Source: Shewanella benthica KT99 (GTDB taxonomy: Bacteria > Pseudomonadota > Gammaproteobacteria > Enterobacterales > Shewanellaceae). From it: a stretch of 64,000 nt of DNA. This document shows positions 1 to 8,280 of the stretch, piece after piece. The position numbers and the translations under genes were made by a program. How positions within the stretch are numbered: the stretch's first letter is position 1; each line of letters starts with the position of its first letter. The notes under the pieces were generated by a model that was given only the letters and a program-made list of their open reading frames with translations, did no database searches and had not been told where the DNA came from. Where the stretch lies: the NCBI RefSeq assembly GCF_000172075.1, contig NZ_ABIC01000014.1:1-64000 (forward strand). Direction: 5' to 3'.

Positions 1-417
1 ACGACTGATTGGTCGGTCTGTGTGGGGTAATCATAATTCACTATGGAAGTAAGATCTAGCCCTGCTTAAAAATAATACGCATCGTTAGAGGATAGAGGAG
101 TGACATCTATCGATAAGGCGAGGAGGATAAAGGATAGGATTAACAGGCATTTTGGGACTATGCTTAATACATGAGAACGGCTCTAAATGTTCAATACTTA
201 TAGCTAATCGTTAAATTTTCGATAGGGACGTCGAACGCGATCTGAGAGGGTCACTAGACAAGGTTTGGCGTAGCCCTATTGGACTAAGTATGGCGCTGCT
301 CGTGGCACATGTCATCAGCGACCTGTAGGCAGTAGATTGGGGCTATGCCATTTATTTTGAGATAAGGTTCAGGGGTTTAGGCTTAAGAACTGGGAGCTTA
401 TCTATTAGGAGAATGTC
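1..417. other. Left-edge noncoding stretch
   Basis: I see no open frame or RNA gene here. The last bases before 418 hold a usable ribosome binding site (taggag) for the first universal stress protein. No clear promoter was identified. Confidence 0.5.
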
Positions 418-849
418 ATGCGAACTCGTCAAATACTCTGTCCCACAGATTTTTCTGAGACAGCCTCCCATGCAATGAGCTACGCCTTTGAAATGGCCAA
501 CTTCTATAGTGTAGGCATTCGCATATTGCATGTGGTCGATAAGCCATTCGGCGATAAATATACACGCGTATTATCAGTAACTCCCGAGGAACTCGCGAGT
601 CGAATGGAGGGGGAGGCAGCTGAAAAGATGCGTAAGCTGATTGGAACCTTAGATTCCGGTTTGTCGGTTGAGGGGGTTATTCGCCACGGCTCACCGGCCG
701 AGGAGATCTTGGCATCGGCTAGTATGATAAACGCCGGGATGATCGTCTTAGCCAGTCATAGTCACACAGGTTTAACCCATTTTCTCCATGCGAATGTGGC
801 GGAAGCTGTGGCAAATAAGGCTAAGTGTCCGGTCTTAGTGGTTAAGTAA
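418..849 (+). CDS. Universal stress protein, UspA family (first of tandem pair)
   Basis: A 143-residue single-domain Usp protein, the usual family length. It opens with RTRQILCPTDFSETA, the typical first strand and loop, and ends with the PCPVLVV-like strand (CPVLVVK). The nucleotide-binding signature G-2x-G-9x-G(S/T) is eroded: the region near residue 112 reads SHSHTGL and the final G(S/T) is replaced by AN, so ATP binding is doubtful. Usp proteins are cytoplasmic and help cells survive stationary phase and stress. The start is supported by taggag upstream. It is followed 90 bases later by a close paralogue, suggesting tandem duplication. Confidence 0.9.
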   Translation: MRTRQILCPTDFSETASHAMSYAFEMANFYSVGIRILHVVDKPFGDKYTRVLSVTPEELASRMEGEAAEKMRKLIGTLDSGLSVEGVIRHGSPAEEILASASMINAGMIVLASHSHTGLTHFLHANVAEAVANKAKCPVLVVK

Positions 850-939
850 ATTTGGTCTGGATTCTAGTTCTAAGTTCTAGGGTCTAGGAAGGCTTATTGA
901 GAGCTGACTATTTAGAAGCTGATCCAACAGGAGAGAGTT

Positions 940-1383
940 ATGCGTACTCGTCATATACTGTGCCCGACCGACTTTTCGGAAACGGCATCCCATGCCTTAG
1001 GTTATGCCGTCGAGATGGCAAATCTATACGCAGTTGATATTAGGCTGCTCAATGTGATTAGCCTGCCATACGGTGCACCTGATTTTGGCATCGTTATCGA
1101 TAGCCCCGCCGAATTGCTGCAAGACCAGGAAGCCTACGCCGATGAGAAGATGAAGAAGATGGTAGCAGAAGTGCGCGAACAGATGCCCAGTGGCTTGTTG
1201 GTACATACCAATATTCGCAGCGGAGGGGTATTAGCTCAAATATTGGAAGAAGCCGAAGAACGTGAAGTGGGCATGATAGTTATTGCAAGTCATGGTCATA
1301 CCGGAATCTCACACATGTTAAGTCCGAACGTAGCCGAGGCCGTCGCCAATCAGGCTCTATGCCCTGTGTTGGTGGTTAAATAA
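940..1383 (+). CDS. Universal stress protein, UspA family (second of tandem pair)
   Basis: A 147-residue paralogue of the upstream gene; both share the RTR-ILCPTDFSETASHA opening and the NVAEAVANxAxCPVLVVK ending. Here the GxxG part of the nucleotide loop is kept (SHGHTG near residue 115), but the downstream G(S/T) is PN, so ATP binding is again uncertain. A gagaga ribosome site lies before the ATG. Co-transcription with the first gene is likely given the same strand and the short gap with no strong terminator. Confidence 0.9.
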   Translation: MRTRHILCPTDFSETASHALGYAVEMANLYAVDIRLLNVISLPYGAPDFGIVIDSPAELLQDQEAYADEKMKKMVAEVREQMPSGLLVHTNIRSGGVLAQILEEAEEREVGMIVIASHGHTGISHMLSPNVAEAVANQALCPVLVVK

Positions 1384-1415
1384 AGCTAATAAGACAGCTT
1401 CGAGTTCAAGACAAG

Positions 1416-1500
1416 GCTAAGAAAGTCTCGAGTTGTAAGCTTTAAGTTTTAAGAAAAAGCTAAGAAAGTCTCGAGCTGTAAGCTTTAAGTCTTAAGAAAG
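1416..1500. repeat. Two 43-base tandem units (gctaagaaagtctcgag...)
   Basis: Bases 1416-1458 and 1459-1500 are near-identical copies starting gctaagaaagtctcgag and continuing tgtaagctttaagt. The same unit recurs near 3289-3365, on the other side of the 1689-3098 gene. Confidence 0.8.
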
Positions 1501-1555
1501 GCCATAGAACTGGCAGGCTCAAGTTGGTCCAAGGCTGGAGTGCTACTATCCCTAG

Positions 1556-1587
1556 GTCATTCCGGTGTGCTTGTGGCCGGAATCCAG
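1556..1587. repeat. REP-like palindrome (gtcattccgg...ggaatccag)
   Basis: An imperfect inverted repeat gtcattccgg / ccggaatccag with a short loop. A second copy is at 3411-3442. Short palindromes of this kind are widespread extragenic repeats in bacteria. Confidence 0.7.
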
Positions 1588-1640
1588 TTTTTAGCTTTTA
1601 GCTTTAAGGCTCGAGGCTGCAAACAATGACAATATTGTAA

Positions 1641-1670
1641 AACTAGGGGGAGCATCGGCTCCCCCTAGTT
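1641..1670. terminator. Strong stem-loop between usp pair and dehydrogenase-like gene
   Basis: A perfect 13-base stem (aactagggggagc / gctccccctagtt) with loop atcg. A T-run lies 8 bases downstream on the plus strand. It sits between convergent genes and probably ends transcripts from both sides. Confidence 0.8.
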
Positions 1671-1688
1671 ATGTAGACTTTTTTTAGA

Positions 1689-3098
1689 TTAAAAGGGACC
1701 ACAGACCAGAGCAGGTCGTATTCCGGGGGCTAAATCTTTAATGCCATCGATCAGTTGTTCATGACCAATCAACACCTCGACTATCTGGCTAGAATAGCGA
1801 ATGGCGGTTTCACGCATCATTCCCATCATAGGCCAGCCCCATAGCGCGGAAACAAACACACCATCCTGTACCAGATAGGGGGCAGTCAAGAAGCTACAAC
1901 TTATGACTGCTTCTACTGGGCTCCTGTTGGTAGGGCTGCCGCCGACCAGGTCTATGACCACCGAATTATGAGGCATTAAATCTTTGATGTGTTGGTTGCT
2001 GATTAAAAAGTTATTTCCTCTCAGATCAGCCGCTTGTTCGGCGCCATTGACGACGATATCGGCATCCTTGAGCCAATAATCAATTCTACCGCTGCTAGTC
2101 TGAGCGCGTCCTAATACATGGATATGTTTGATGCCTTGGCTATGCAATTCATCTAATGCCCCTTGGCCTACGTTACCATAGCCTAGAATGACAGCTTTAC
2201 AGTTGGAAATATCCAGAGAGGGCTTATTTTTCTTCAGTAGATCCATGCCGTATCTCGCACCGGCTTGACCGGTTTCGTGTAGGCACTGGATACGGCGTAA
2301 GCCAAATTCAGCGGGTGGATGACTGGCTCTGTAGGCCTCGACGGCTTGCTGACCTTGTTCGCGCTCAAATTCATGCATGTCGAATAGGTGAGTGCCGTTA
2401 TCTTTCAGTTGAGCGAGTATGTTATGGGGATCATCAAAGCTCTGACTGTCGTATAAATACAGGGCATTGCTTCCGCTGGCATCTAGCTCATCGAAAGTGA
2501 TATTGGGCTGGATTACCTGTAATGAGCGTGGATTACGGTTGCCACATCGGTTGATTGCTCCGCGAAGACGTTCACTCCAGCCGATGATTCTGACTCGCAA
2601 TCCGCCCACGCTATTGTCACTGAAGAAGGGATCCAAGGCCTGATTCATGGCCACTCTTCCTAAGATTCGAGTATCCGACTCCTGATTGGGAGATTCGTAT
2701 ATCTCTTCCATGGCGATGACATTGATACGCTTGTCTTGCAGTAATTTGGCTCGTTCCGGGTAGGAGTTAAAATGTGCCATGCAAAACAGGGTACAGCCTT
2801 CACTCATGTTTTCTATGGAAGCGAGTGACGGCCCTTTAAACTTAATGATGAGCGCTTTATCTAAGTATATTTGTTCTGCCGTCTGCATGATGGCGCCATT
2901 TTTCAGGTATTCGTCATCGGTAAAAGAGACACCTTCTCCGGCACCATGCTCAACATAAACCTTGATCCCGGCTTGGACGAGTCGACCCACATCATCGGGG
3001 ACTAGTGCCACACGTTTCTCGAGCCCACCAGGGTTTTCAGGTGACTCTATCTCTTTAACCAGGGCAATGGAGGAATAACGAGCAAAACTCATGGACAT
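1689..3098 (-). CDS. Alanine dehydrogenase/PNT-family NAD(P)-dependent oxidoreductase
   Basis: The N-terminal part (SIALVKEIESPENP, then EKRVALVPDDV and VEHGAGEG) is the AlaDH/PNT N-terminal domain shared by alanine dehydrogenase, transhydrogenase alpha subunit and lysine-type saccharopine dehydrogenases. Near residue 300 the Rossmann motif VILGYGNVGQGALDE binds the dinucleotide. At about 469 residues it is longer than alanine dehydrogenase (about 370), so the exact substrate is not clear; an opine- or saccharopine-type reaction is possible. I chose the ATG at 3098 because gagag sits in front of it; an upstream ATG at 3116 has no visible ribosome site. It stands alone, flanked by direct repeats. 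Confidence 0.75.
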   Translation of the reverse strand: MSMSFARYSSIALVKEIESPENPGGLEKRVALVPDDVGRLVQAGIKVYVEHGAGEGVSFTDDEYLKNGAIMQTAEQIYLDKALIIKFKGPSLASIENMSEGCTLFCMAHFNSYPERAKLLQDKRINVIAMEEIYESPNQESDTRILGRVAMNQALDPFFSDNSVGGLRVRIIGWSERLRGAINRCGNRNPRSLQVIQPNITFDELDASGSNALYLYDSQSFDDPHNILAQLKDNGTHLFDMHEFEREQGQQAVEAYRASHPPAEFGLRRIQCLHETGQAGARYGMDLLKKNKPSLDISNCKAVILGYGNVGQGALDELHSQGIKHIHVLGRAQTSSGRIDYWLKDADIVVNGAEQAADLRGNNFLISNQHIKDLMPHNSVVIDLVGGSPTNRSPVEAVISCSFLTAPYLVQDGVFVSALWGWPMMGMMRETAIRYSSQIVEVLIGHEQLIDGIKDLAPGIRPALVCGPF

Positions 3099-3288
3099 AG
3101 ATTTATGTACTCTCATAATATAAGGTAAAAAATAGTTTTGAGCATAACATATAACTTGGTGTAGAGTCTGAACTTGAGTTTTACCAAGGTGTTTGTGACT
3201 GCTTTTTGGTTTGATATTGATACGAATGACTATGTCGTCAGTAAATATTGGTTAATCGTGTTATTGCTATGGGGTTAAGAAAGTCGCG

Positions 3289-3442
3289 AGTTCAGGGAAG
3301 AGCTAAGAAAGTCTAGAGTTCAGGGCAGAGCTAAGAAAGTCTAGAGTTGTAAGTTTTAAGTCTTAAGATAAAGCGAAGAAAGCCATAGGACTGGAGTGTA
3401 TAGCCCCTATGTCATTCCGGCATGCTTGTGGCTGGAATCCAG
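3289..3442. repeat. Second copy of composite repeat ending in REP-like palindrome
   Basis: Several gctaagaaagtctagag units, then tgtaagttttaagtcttaag, then ggactggagtg and the palindrome gtcattccggcatgc (3411-3442). Order and orientation match the copy at 1416-1587, making a direct repeat around the gene at 1689-3098. Nothing else is seen in 3117-3506. Confidence 0.75.
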
Positions 3443-3506
3443 CTTGAAAGATTGAAAGTCTGTCGCTTTAAGTAATAGTTGTCTTACAGGTCATCTGTTT
3501 CCTGAT

Positions 3507-3680
3507 TTATCGACACAGGTCCCGATAAAGCTGATCGGCCAGTTCTTGTATGGTGTCGCCTTCGGGATGTGTGTGTGCGAAAGTTCTCAGGCCATATACT
3601 CCTAGCATGAAATAGCGTGCCAGATGCTCTGCATCGCGCTCAGTTGTGAGCTCACCTTTGGCTTTCTTACATATAGGTAT
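3507..3680 (-). pseudogene. TetR-family regulator, C-terminal remnant
   Basis: The readable peptide CKKAKGELTTERDAEHLARY followed by FMLGVYGLRTFAH is the end of a TetR-family ligand-binding domain (the pattern 'd.e.lA..l.~~~GL' before the final helix). The DNA-binding half is missing: at about 3665-3690 the sequence runs directly into the 3' part of an old yellow enzyme gene on the opposite strand. In related bacteria a TetR repressor is often divergent from the flavin enzyme it controls. I infer that a deletion removed both 5' halves and the shared promoter. Confidence 0.7.
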
Positions 3681-3933
3681 CTTCGATGATGCCATGGAGT
3701 TCGACTATTTAGGTGGTCGTGCTTCGAGTTACGTGCGTAGTATCTATAGTAAAACCTTAGTGGGTGTAGGTAGCTATACCGCTGAGACGGATAGCCGTGC
3801 CATAGCGGCAGATAAATTTGATCTGCTAGCCATAGGCAGACCCTTCATCGCTAATCCAGATTACGTGGAATTAGTGCGTGATGGTAAAGCGCTGGTGGAA
3901 TACTCAGATGAGATGCTGACTAGCCTGGTGTAA
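3680..3933 (+). pseudogene. Old yellow enzyme (NADH:flavin oxidoreductase), C-terminal remnant
   Basis: The last ~80 residues include LVGVGSYTAETDSRAI and FDLLAIGRPFIANPDYVEL, which match the final beta/alpha units of NemA-type ene-reductases; the GRPFIANPD motif belongs to the FMN phosphate-binding end of the barrel. The full family length is about 360 residues, so roughly three quarters of the gene is lost. The 5' edge abuts the TetR remnant on the other strand. No start codon with a ribosome site is evident, so it should not be functional. Confidence 0.75.
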
Positions 3934-4174
3934 CGAGTACTGTATAGAGGCTAATAATAGAGGCTAATAACGACAAGAAGAGGGTTAGGTGTATCCCTCT
4001 TCTTGTTAAATCGAGTTCATCTTAGTGCCTTATTTAGGTTAACACCTTGATAACAGAGCCCGCTATCTGATTTAATAGCTGAGACTGAATTATTGGAGTC
4101 CGGAACTGAAAACACATGCTTCACAGCCTCTCGCCTCGTATGGCCAGTTTAGCTCGAAGGTAACACTGGCTATT

Positions 4175-4600
4175 TTGCTGGTGGTGTTATTGTGTCAGTT
4201 TCTCGCAATCGGTTCGGCTTTCTCTGTGCAATACCCTAGCGGTGAACACCCTATGGGGATTGACGTTAGTCATCACCACAGCCATATAGACAGTTCAAAC
4301 TCTTATGCTTCAAACTCTTATTCTTCAAGCAAGCAAGTCTCTCATCACCATGCTCCTTTAGCATTTAATGCCACTGTGCCTTCAGCTTTTGAGAGCAATG
4401 AACTCACTATTTTAGATGGCGCATCGACAGTAAATGCAGAAGCTGAACATGAACATGCTAACCATTCACATACTCAGTCTCACCCACCTGCTGAACCTAT
4501 AATCATTTCAAGTTTTTTCCAGTCTGAAATCCTCAAAGATGATGATATTTCATACCTTAATTGCCGCCATGCGCCGCCCATTCCACCTCCTCACACATAA
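4175..4600 (+). CDS. Small secreted His-rich protein upstream of HupE-like gene
   Basis: I do not recognise a named family. The product has a hydrophobic N-terminal segment (LAILLVVLLCQFLAIGSAF, signal-peptide-like) and then a His-rich region with VSHHHSHI, VSHHHAPL and HEHANHSHTQSH, ending CRHAPPIPPPHT. Such clusters suggest metal binding in the periplasm. The start is uncertain: the frame is open upstream from 4079 with no ATG, and TTG 4175 falls inside the hydrophobic segment. A better N-terminus (ATG 4116, MLHSLSPRMASLAR) lies in another frame that stops at about 4161, so a one-base frameshift may be present. The next gene is a HupE/UreJ-type membrane protein, supporting a metal-related role. 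Confidence 0.55.
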   Translation: MLVVLLCQFLAIGSAFSVQYPSGEHPMGIDVSHHHSHIDSSNSYASNSYSSSKQVSHHHAPLAFNATVPSAFESNELTILDGASTVNAEAEHEHANHSHTQSHPPAEPIIISSFFQSEILKDDDISYLNCRHAPPIPPPHT

Positions 4601-4678
4601 TATTGCTTCATTTTTTTAGCGTAGGAGCTCGTTTTTACGAGTAAAACGTTAATCCAATATTGTTAAGACACTTAATCT

Positions 4679-4760
4679 GCTTATAGCTTATAGCTTATAG
4701 CTTATAGCTTATAGCTTATAGCTTATAGCTTATAGCTTATAGCTTATAGCTTATAGCTTA
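4679..4760. repeat. Heptamer microsatellite, 11 full copies of ttatagc
   Basis: Bases 4681-4757 are eleven uninterrupted copies of ttatagc followed by a partial tta. The tract ends about 50 bases before the ATG of the HupE-like gene. Because 7 is not a multiple of 3 and the tract is noncoding, changes in copy number would alter promoter or leader spacing rather than a reading frame. Confidence 0.95.
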
Positions 4761-4810
4761 TGATTTAGTGCTATTTAATTGATTTAAATGTTATTTTTGG
4801 AGTATGTGTA

Positions 4811-5539
4811 ATGAGCCATCCTTTGGCCAAAACCATGACGACTATGAGTAAAGTGATGACTCAAACTATGACCTTGTTGGTGGTCTTTTTTGGGATATTT
4901 GCTTCTTTTTCGTTATCGGCACATGGGGTCGATGAAGGTACCAGGCTGTTTTTAACTCAAAATGAAGGGGTATCGATTCTGCCCTTTATCTATATCGGAG
5001 CCAAACATATGGTTACCGGTTACGATCATCTCTTGTTTCTTGTTGGGGTGATTTTCTTCCTGTTCAGAAGTAAAGATGTGTTGCTCTATGTCAGCCTGTT
5101 TACCTTAGGCCACAGTATCACCTTGTTGTTTGGTGTGCTCAGTGACATTCAGGTCAATGCCTATCTTATCGATGCCATTATTGGTTTCTCTATCGTCTAT
5201 AAAGGTTTCGATAACTTAGGCGGTTTCAAGCGGGTGTTTGGTTTTCAGCCCAATACTAAAGCTGCGGTGATGATCTTCGGCTTATTCCATGGTTTTGGCT
5301 TAGCCACCAAGATTCAGGAGTTTAATCTGCCACAGGAAGGGCTGGTGCCTAATATTCTGGCATTCAATGTTGGGGTGGAGATAGGTCAGTTCTTGGCTCT
5401 GGGGGGGGTACTTATCTTGATGAGTTTCTGGCGACGGCACAGGAGTTTTCTGCAGTTTTCCACTGCGGCTAACACCTTGTTGATGAGTGGGGGCCTGATG
5501 TTAGTCGGCTTCCAGTTAACGGGATTCTTCGTTAGCTAA
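4811..5539 (+). CDS. HupE/UreJ family membrane protein
   Basis: A 242-residue protein with an N-terminal hydrophobic signal region ending near SLSAHG and then about six transmembrane segments. The loop GAKHMVTGYDHLLFLVGVIF, the LGHSITLL motif and the GLFHGFGLA motif carry the conserved histidines of the HupE/UreJ group, which is linked to nickel or cobalt uptake in hydrogenase and urease clusters. No hydrogenase or urease gene is in this window, so the metal is unknown. Ggag precedes the ATG. It lies between a His-rich secreted protein and an anchored protein, probably one functional unit, and is preceded by a heptamer tract that may affect its expression. Confidence 0.8.
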   Translation: MSHPLAKTMTTMSKVMTQTMTLLVVFFGIFASFSLSAHGVDEGTRLFLTQNEGVSILPFIYIGAKHMVTGYDHLLFLVGVIFFLFRSKDVLLYVSLFTLGHSITLLFGVLSDIQVNAYLIDAIIGFSIVYKGFDNLGGFKRVFGFQPNTKAAVMIFGLFHGFGLATKIQEFNLPQEGLVPNILAFNVGVEIGQFLALGGVLILMSFWRRHRSFLQFSTAANTLLMSGGLMLVGFQLTGFFVS

Positions 5540-5586
5540 CAGACCCAATTTGACATCAGAAATAGATTTAAGCTTAAGGAATAATC

Positions 5587-6288
5587 ATGAAAAACAATGA
5601 CAAGCCAAGTTCAACAAATCACAACGATACACTGTTTAATAGCATTCCGGTGCACTCCATTGCCACCTTAGTCAAAGCCAGTGTTGCCGCTGCGGCGATT
5701 GCAGCAGTTGTCTTGGTCACAGCTATCTTGCCTGCCGAGTACAATATCGATCCAACCGGCATAGGTAGGGCGTTGGGATTAACTGAAATATCTCAGGCGG
5801 CTTCAACCAGCGCAGCAAACACAGTTGAGAGTAAAGCGACAGATAAGAGTGCCAGCTCAGTCAAGAATAACGAGACCGTTTTCGCCTTTGGACAAGCCAC
5901 GCCAGTGACGAGTACAGAGATGGCTAATGCCCCGAGTGTTGCTCAGATAGCTCAAGCTCGCCAGACTCCCGGGGTGAGAAGCGATACTGTTAAGATCAAT
6001 ATCCCCGCGGGTAAGGGGCTCGAATACAAGTTATTGATGGATGAGTTTGTTCACTTAGAGTATGAGTGGAGCACGGGTGGCGAGGAGCTGTATTTTGATT
6101 TCCATGGTGAGCCTAAGGGAGATACCACAGGTTATTTCGAGAGTTTCTCTATCACTACGTCAGATAAGATGAAAGGGTCCTTGACCACGCCATTCGCCGG
6201 TGCACATGGCTGGTATTGGAAAAATAAAACAGACTCTGCAATCATTGTGACCCTATCGACAACAGGGGATTACAGCATAAAGGGCTAG
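5587..6288 (+). CDS. Single-pass membrane-anchored protein next to HupE-like gene
   Basis: A 233-residue protein with a cytoplasmic N-terminus, one transmembrane helix around residues 29-48 (ASVAAAAIAAVVLVTAILP), a low-complexity Ser/Ala linker and a C-terminal soluble domain. That domain contains FVHLEYEWSTGGEELYFDFH and AGAHGWYWKN and resembles the family usually named only 'transmembrane anchor protein', which often sits beside HupE genes. Its biochemical role is not established. It starts 47 bases after the HupE-like stop with aagga in front, so the two are probably co-transcribed, and the transcript ends at the hairpin at 6343-6371. Confidence 0.7.
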   Translation: MKNNDKPSSTNHNDTLFNSIPVHSIATLVKASVAAAAIAAVVLVTAILPAEYNIDPTGIGRALGLTEISQAASTSAANTVESKATDKSASSVKNNETVFAFGQATPVTSTEMANAPSVAQIAQARQTPGVRSDTVKINIPAGKGLEYKLLMDEFVHLEYEWSTGGEELYFDFHGEPKGDTTGYFESFSITTSDKMKGSLTTPFAGAHGWYWKNKTDSAIIVTLSTTGDYSIKG

Positions 6289-6342
6289 CTGTTCTGAGCT
6301 AGTTGTTATAAATAGCTTTGTACTAAACCTTTCTATAATTAT

Positions 6343-6371
6343 AAGAGGCGCATCCATGGGATGCGCCTCTT
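6343..6371 (+). terminator. Rho-independent terminator after anchor protein
   Basis: Perfect 13-base stem aagaggcgcatcc / ggatgcgcctctt with loop atg, ending in ttt. It closes the HupE-like/anchor unit. The remainder of 6372-6696 shows no gene. Confidence 0.85.
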
Positions 6372-6703
6372 TGCATTCACACTCACTTAATCTGCTCAAC
6401 AAGCTAGTGTGTAATTCTGTCAGCCGTAAACATCAGCTGAGCCTAAAGAGTCTCAGAACAGAAAAAAAGGAGGAGTTAGAAGCTCTAAATAATTAATTTA
6501 TCTAGCTAAGTATTTGTTGAGTCTGAAATGAGCTAAGTAGTGATGCCATCAGAGCTTCAGTCATTTTTACCTAGGTTATAATTTAGACATTACAAGTTAA
6601 CTATGTAAGCAATTATTCACTTTATTTCTCTATTTGAAGCTTTGTTGAGCTAGCGGTTTGAAAGAGATGTTTGCATGAGTTGTTTATGTTAGTCACATGA
6701 ATC

Positions 6704-6730
6704 GGTGGAGGGCAAAGCCTCCCAGGAGGT
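6704..6730 (+). promoter_or_regulatory. Possible RNA fold covering the metalloprotease ribosome site
   Basis: The run cctcc near 6718-6722 can pair upstream with ggagg (near 6707-6711) or downstream with the Shine-Dalgarno aggagg at 6724-6729. The two pairings exclude each other, which could tune translation of the metalloprotease. This is an inference from complementarity only. Confidence 0.35.
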
Positions 6731-6735
6731 TTCAG

Positions 6736-7689
6736 ATGTTTAGGTCACTTTTATTATCGGTATGCCTACTACTCTTAACCGTGCCGCAATCTATGGCTGC
6801 GGGGCCAAATCCTGATGGCAAGGGGTGGGATAATGCCAATCCTAATGCCGCATTTAAACGTTGCGGCACGAGAACGCCTACGGAAGTAGAGGTTCATCGG
6901 ATTAATAAACGTCTCAACGCGATGAAAAAGCCAGATGGAGTGGGTAATGGTAATGGCGGAGGAAATGGTAATGGAGGCAATGATGATAATGGCACGCCAT
7001 CCAATCCGACCATAAGAAGCATTAATGTGTACTTTCATGTCCTAACCGATGGTGCAAGTGGTGCACTTTCTACAGCAGATATTGCGGGGCAGATGAACGT
7101 GTTACAAGCAGCCTTCTCTTCGGGTTCGAATAGCAATGATACGGGTATCAAGTTTGTTTTATCAGGGACAAGTTATACTGATAACCCAGCTTGGTTTAAT
7201 GCTGGTTATGGTTCTGTCGCTGAAAAAATAATGAAACAGTCACTTCGAATTGGCGATGAAGATGATCTGAATGTATATACTAATAATCCGGGGGGAGGAT
7301 TATTAGGTTGGGCGACGTTCCCTAGCGATTATGGCGGGAACCCTGATAATGATGGTGTGGTCATACTCTACTCATCTTTGCCTAATGGCAGTGCCACTCC
7401 TTACAATGAAGGTGATACCTTGACCCATGAAGTTGGGCACTGGCTTGGCCTTTATCATACCTTTCAAGGTGGGTGTAATGGTATTGGTGATGATGTGGTA
7501 GATACACCGGCGGAGCGCTCACCAGCCTATGGTTGTCCAACGAATAGAAATTCCTGTAAGAGGCAGTCAGGTGATGATCCGATCACAAATTTCATGGATT
7601 ATACTGATGATAATTGTATGGATGAGTTTACTCTGTGGCAGGCCGAACGTATGGATAAAATGAGTAATATATACCGCACACCTGAATAA
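6736..7689 (+). CDS. Secreted M43 (pappalysin-like) zinc metalloprotease
   Basis: A 317-residue preproprotein. The signal peptide MFRSLLLSVCLLLLTVPQSM ends at AA-GPNPDG. A Gly/Asn-rich linker (residues ~75-92) precedes the protease domain. The active-site signature HEVGHWLGLYHTF gives the HExxHxxGxxH zinc ligands, and a Met-turn-like NFMDYTDDNCMDEFT follows with Cys residues typical of M43B enzymes such as cytophagalysin. It should cleave extracellular proteins. I chose ATG 6736 because a perfect aggagg lies seven bases upstream; the ATG at 6697 would add a leader with no ribosome site. A small secreted protein follows 14 bases later. Confidence 0.85.
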   Translation: MFRSLLLSVCLLLLTVPQSMAAGPNPDGKGWDNANPNAAFKRCGTRTPTEVEVHRINKRLNAMKKPDGVGNGNGGGNGNGGNDDNGTPSNPTIRSINVYFHVLTDGASGALSTADIAGQMNVLQAAFSSGSNSNDTGIKFVLSGTSYTDNPAWFNAGYGSVAEKIMKQSLRIGDEDDLNVYTNNPGGGLLGWATFPSDYGGNPDNDGVVILYSSLPNGSATPYNEGDTLTHEVGHWLGLYHTFQGGCNGIGDDVVDTPAERSPAYGCPTNRNSCKRQSGDDPITNFMDYTDDNCMDEFTLWQAERMDKMSNIYRTPE

Positions 7690-7703
7690 AGAGTACTTAG
7701 CTT

Positions 7704-8111
7704 ATGACTTTTTTGAAATGGAAAATGTCTTTTATTCATATAGCTATTTTACTACTTGGGTTATGTATTTCGCTTTCGGTAGCAGCCGAGGGGCGTCTTC
7801 GTCCCCCGGCTGACTTTGACTGTGAGCCTAATCATATGACTTCCTGGACCGGGACTCTAGTCTTTTACTGGCGAGGTGCGTCCCAGTTGGGTTTCACCAT
7901 AGACACAGATGATGGCACGCAAGAGTCCTTGATCACGCCTTATAGCCTGGATAAATTGTTGATCAATGGTGAGCACTTCACCGATGAAGATTGGTCCAGA
8001 GTCGAGTCGGAAGTCGGCCTACTCAAGCCGATGACCAGAGCCAGAATCTGGCTTTGTGATAATGATGGCAATGCCACCTTGATCGACTGGCAGATCAGTA
8101 CTTTTTTGTAG
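7704..8111 (+). CDS. Small secreted protein of unknown function
   Basis: 135 residues with a clear signal peptide (hydrophobic IHIAILLLGLCISLSV, cleavage after VAA-EG). The mature part has two cysteines (DFDCEPN and WLCDNDG) that could form a disulfide, and a run of acidic residues. I do not recognise the family. The gene follows the metalloprotease by 14 bases on the same strand, so co-expression is likely; a chaperone or inhibitor role is possible but unproven. Methionines at 7704 and 7725 are both possible starts. Confidence 0.6.
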   Translation: MTFLKWKMSFIHIAILLLGLCISLSVAAEGRLRPPADFDCEPNHMTSWTGTLVFYWRGASQLGFTIDTDDGTQESLITPYSLDKLLINGEHFTDEDWSRVESEVGLLKPMTRARIWLCDNDGNATLIDWQISTFL

Positions 8112-8280
8112 ATTCGTCATCTGCTCTTCCTCTTTCCTTGCCCCATTTTTTGGCTTAGTGATAAGCTGCTAACTGACATCCTCTTGTGCCGATTGGTATT
8201 AGTTCCTGTAGACTCAAGCCTCCCCATAAAGTACTGGCTAGCGCTCCCAGTACGATAGAGATGATTAAGGTGAAACTGAG

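Noticed and set aside
4679..4760. CRISPR-like repeat
   Set aside because: Seven-base units with no spacers; it is a microsatellite.
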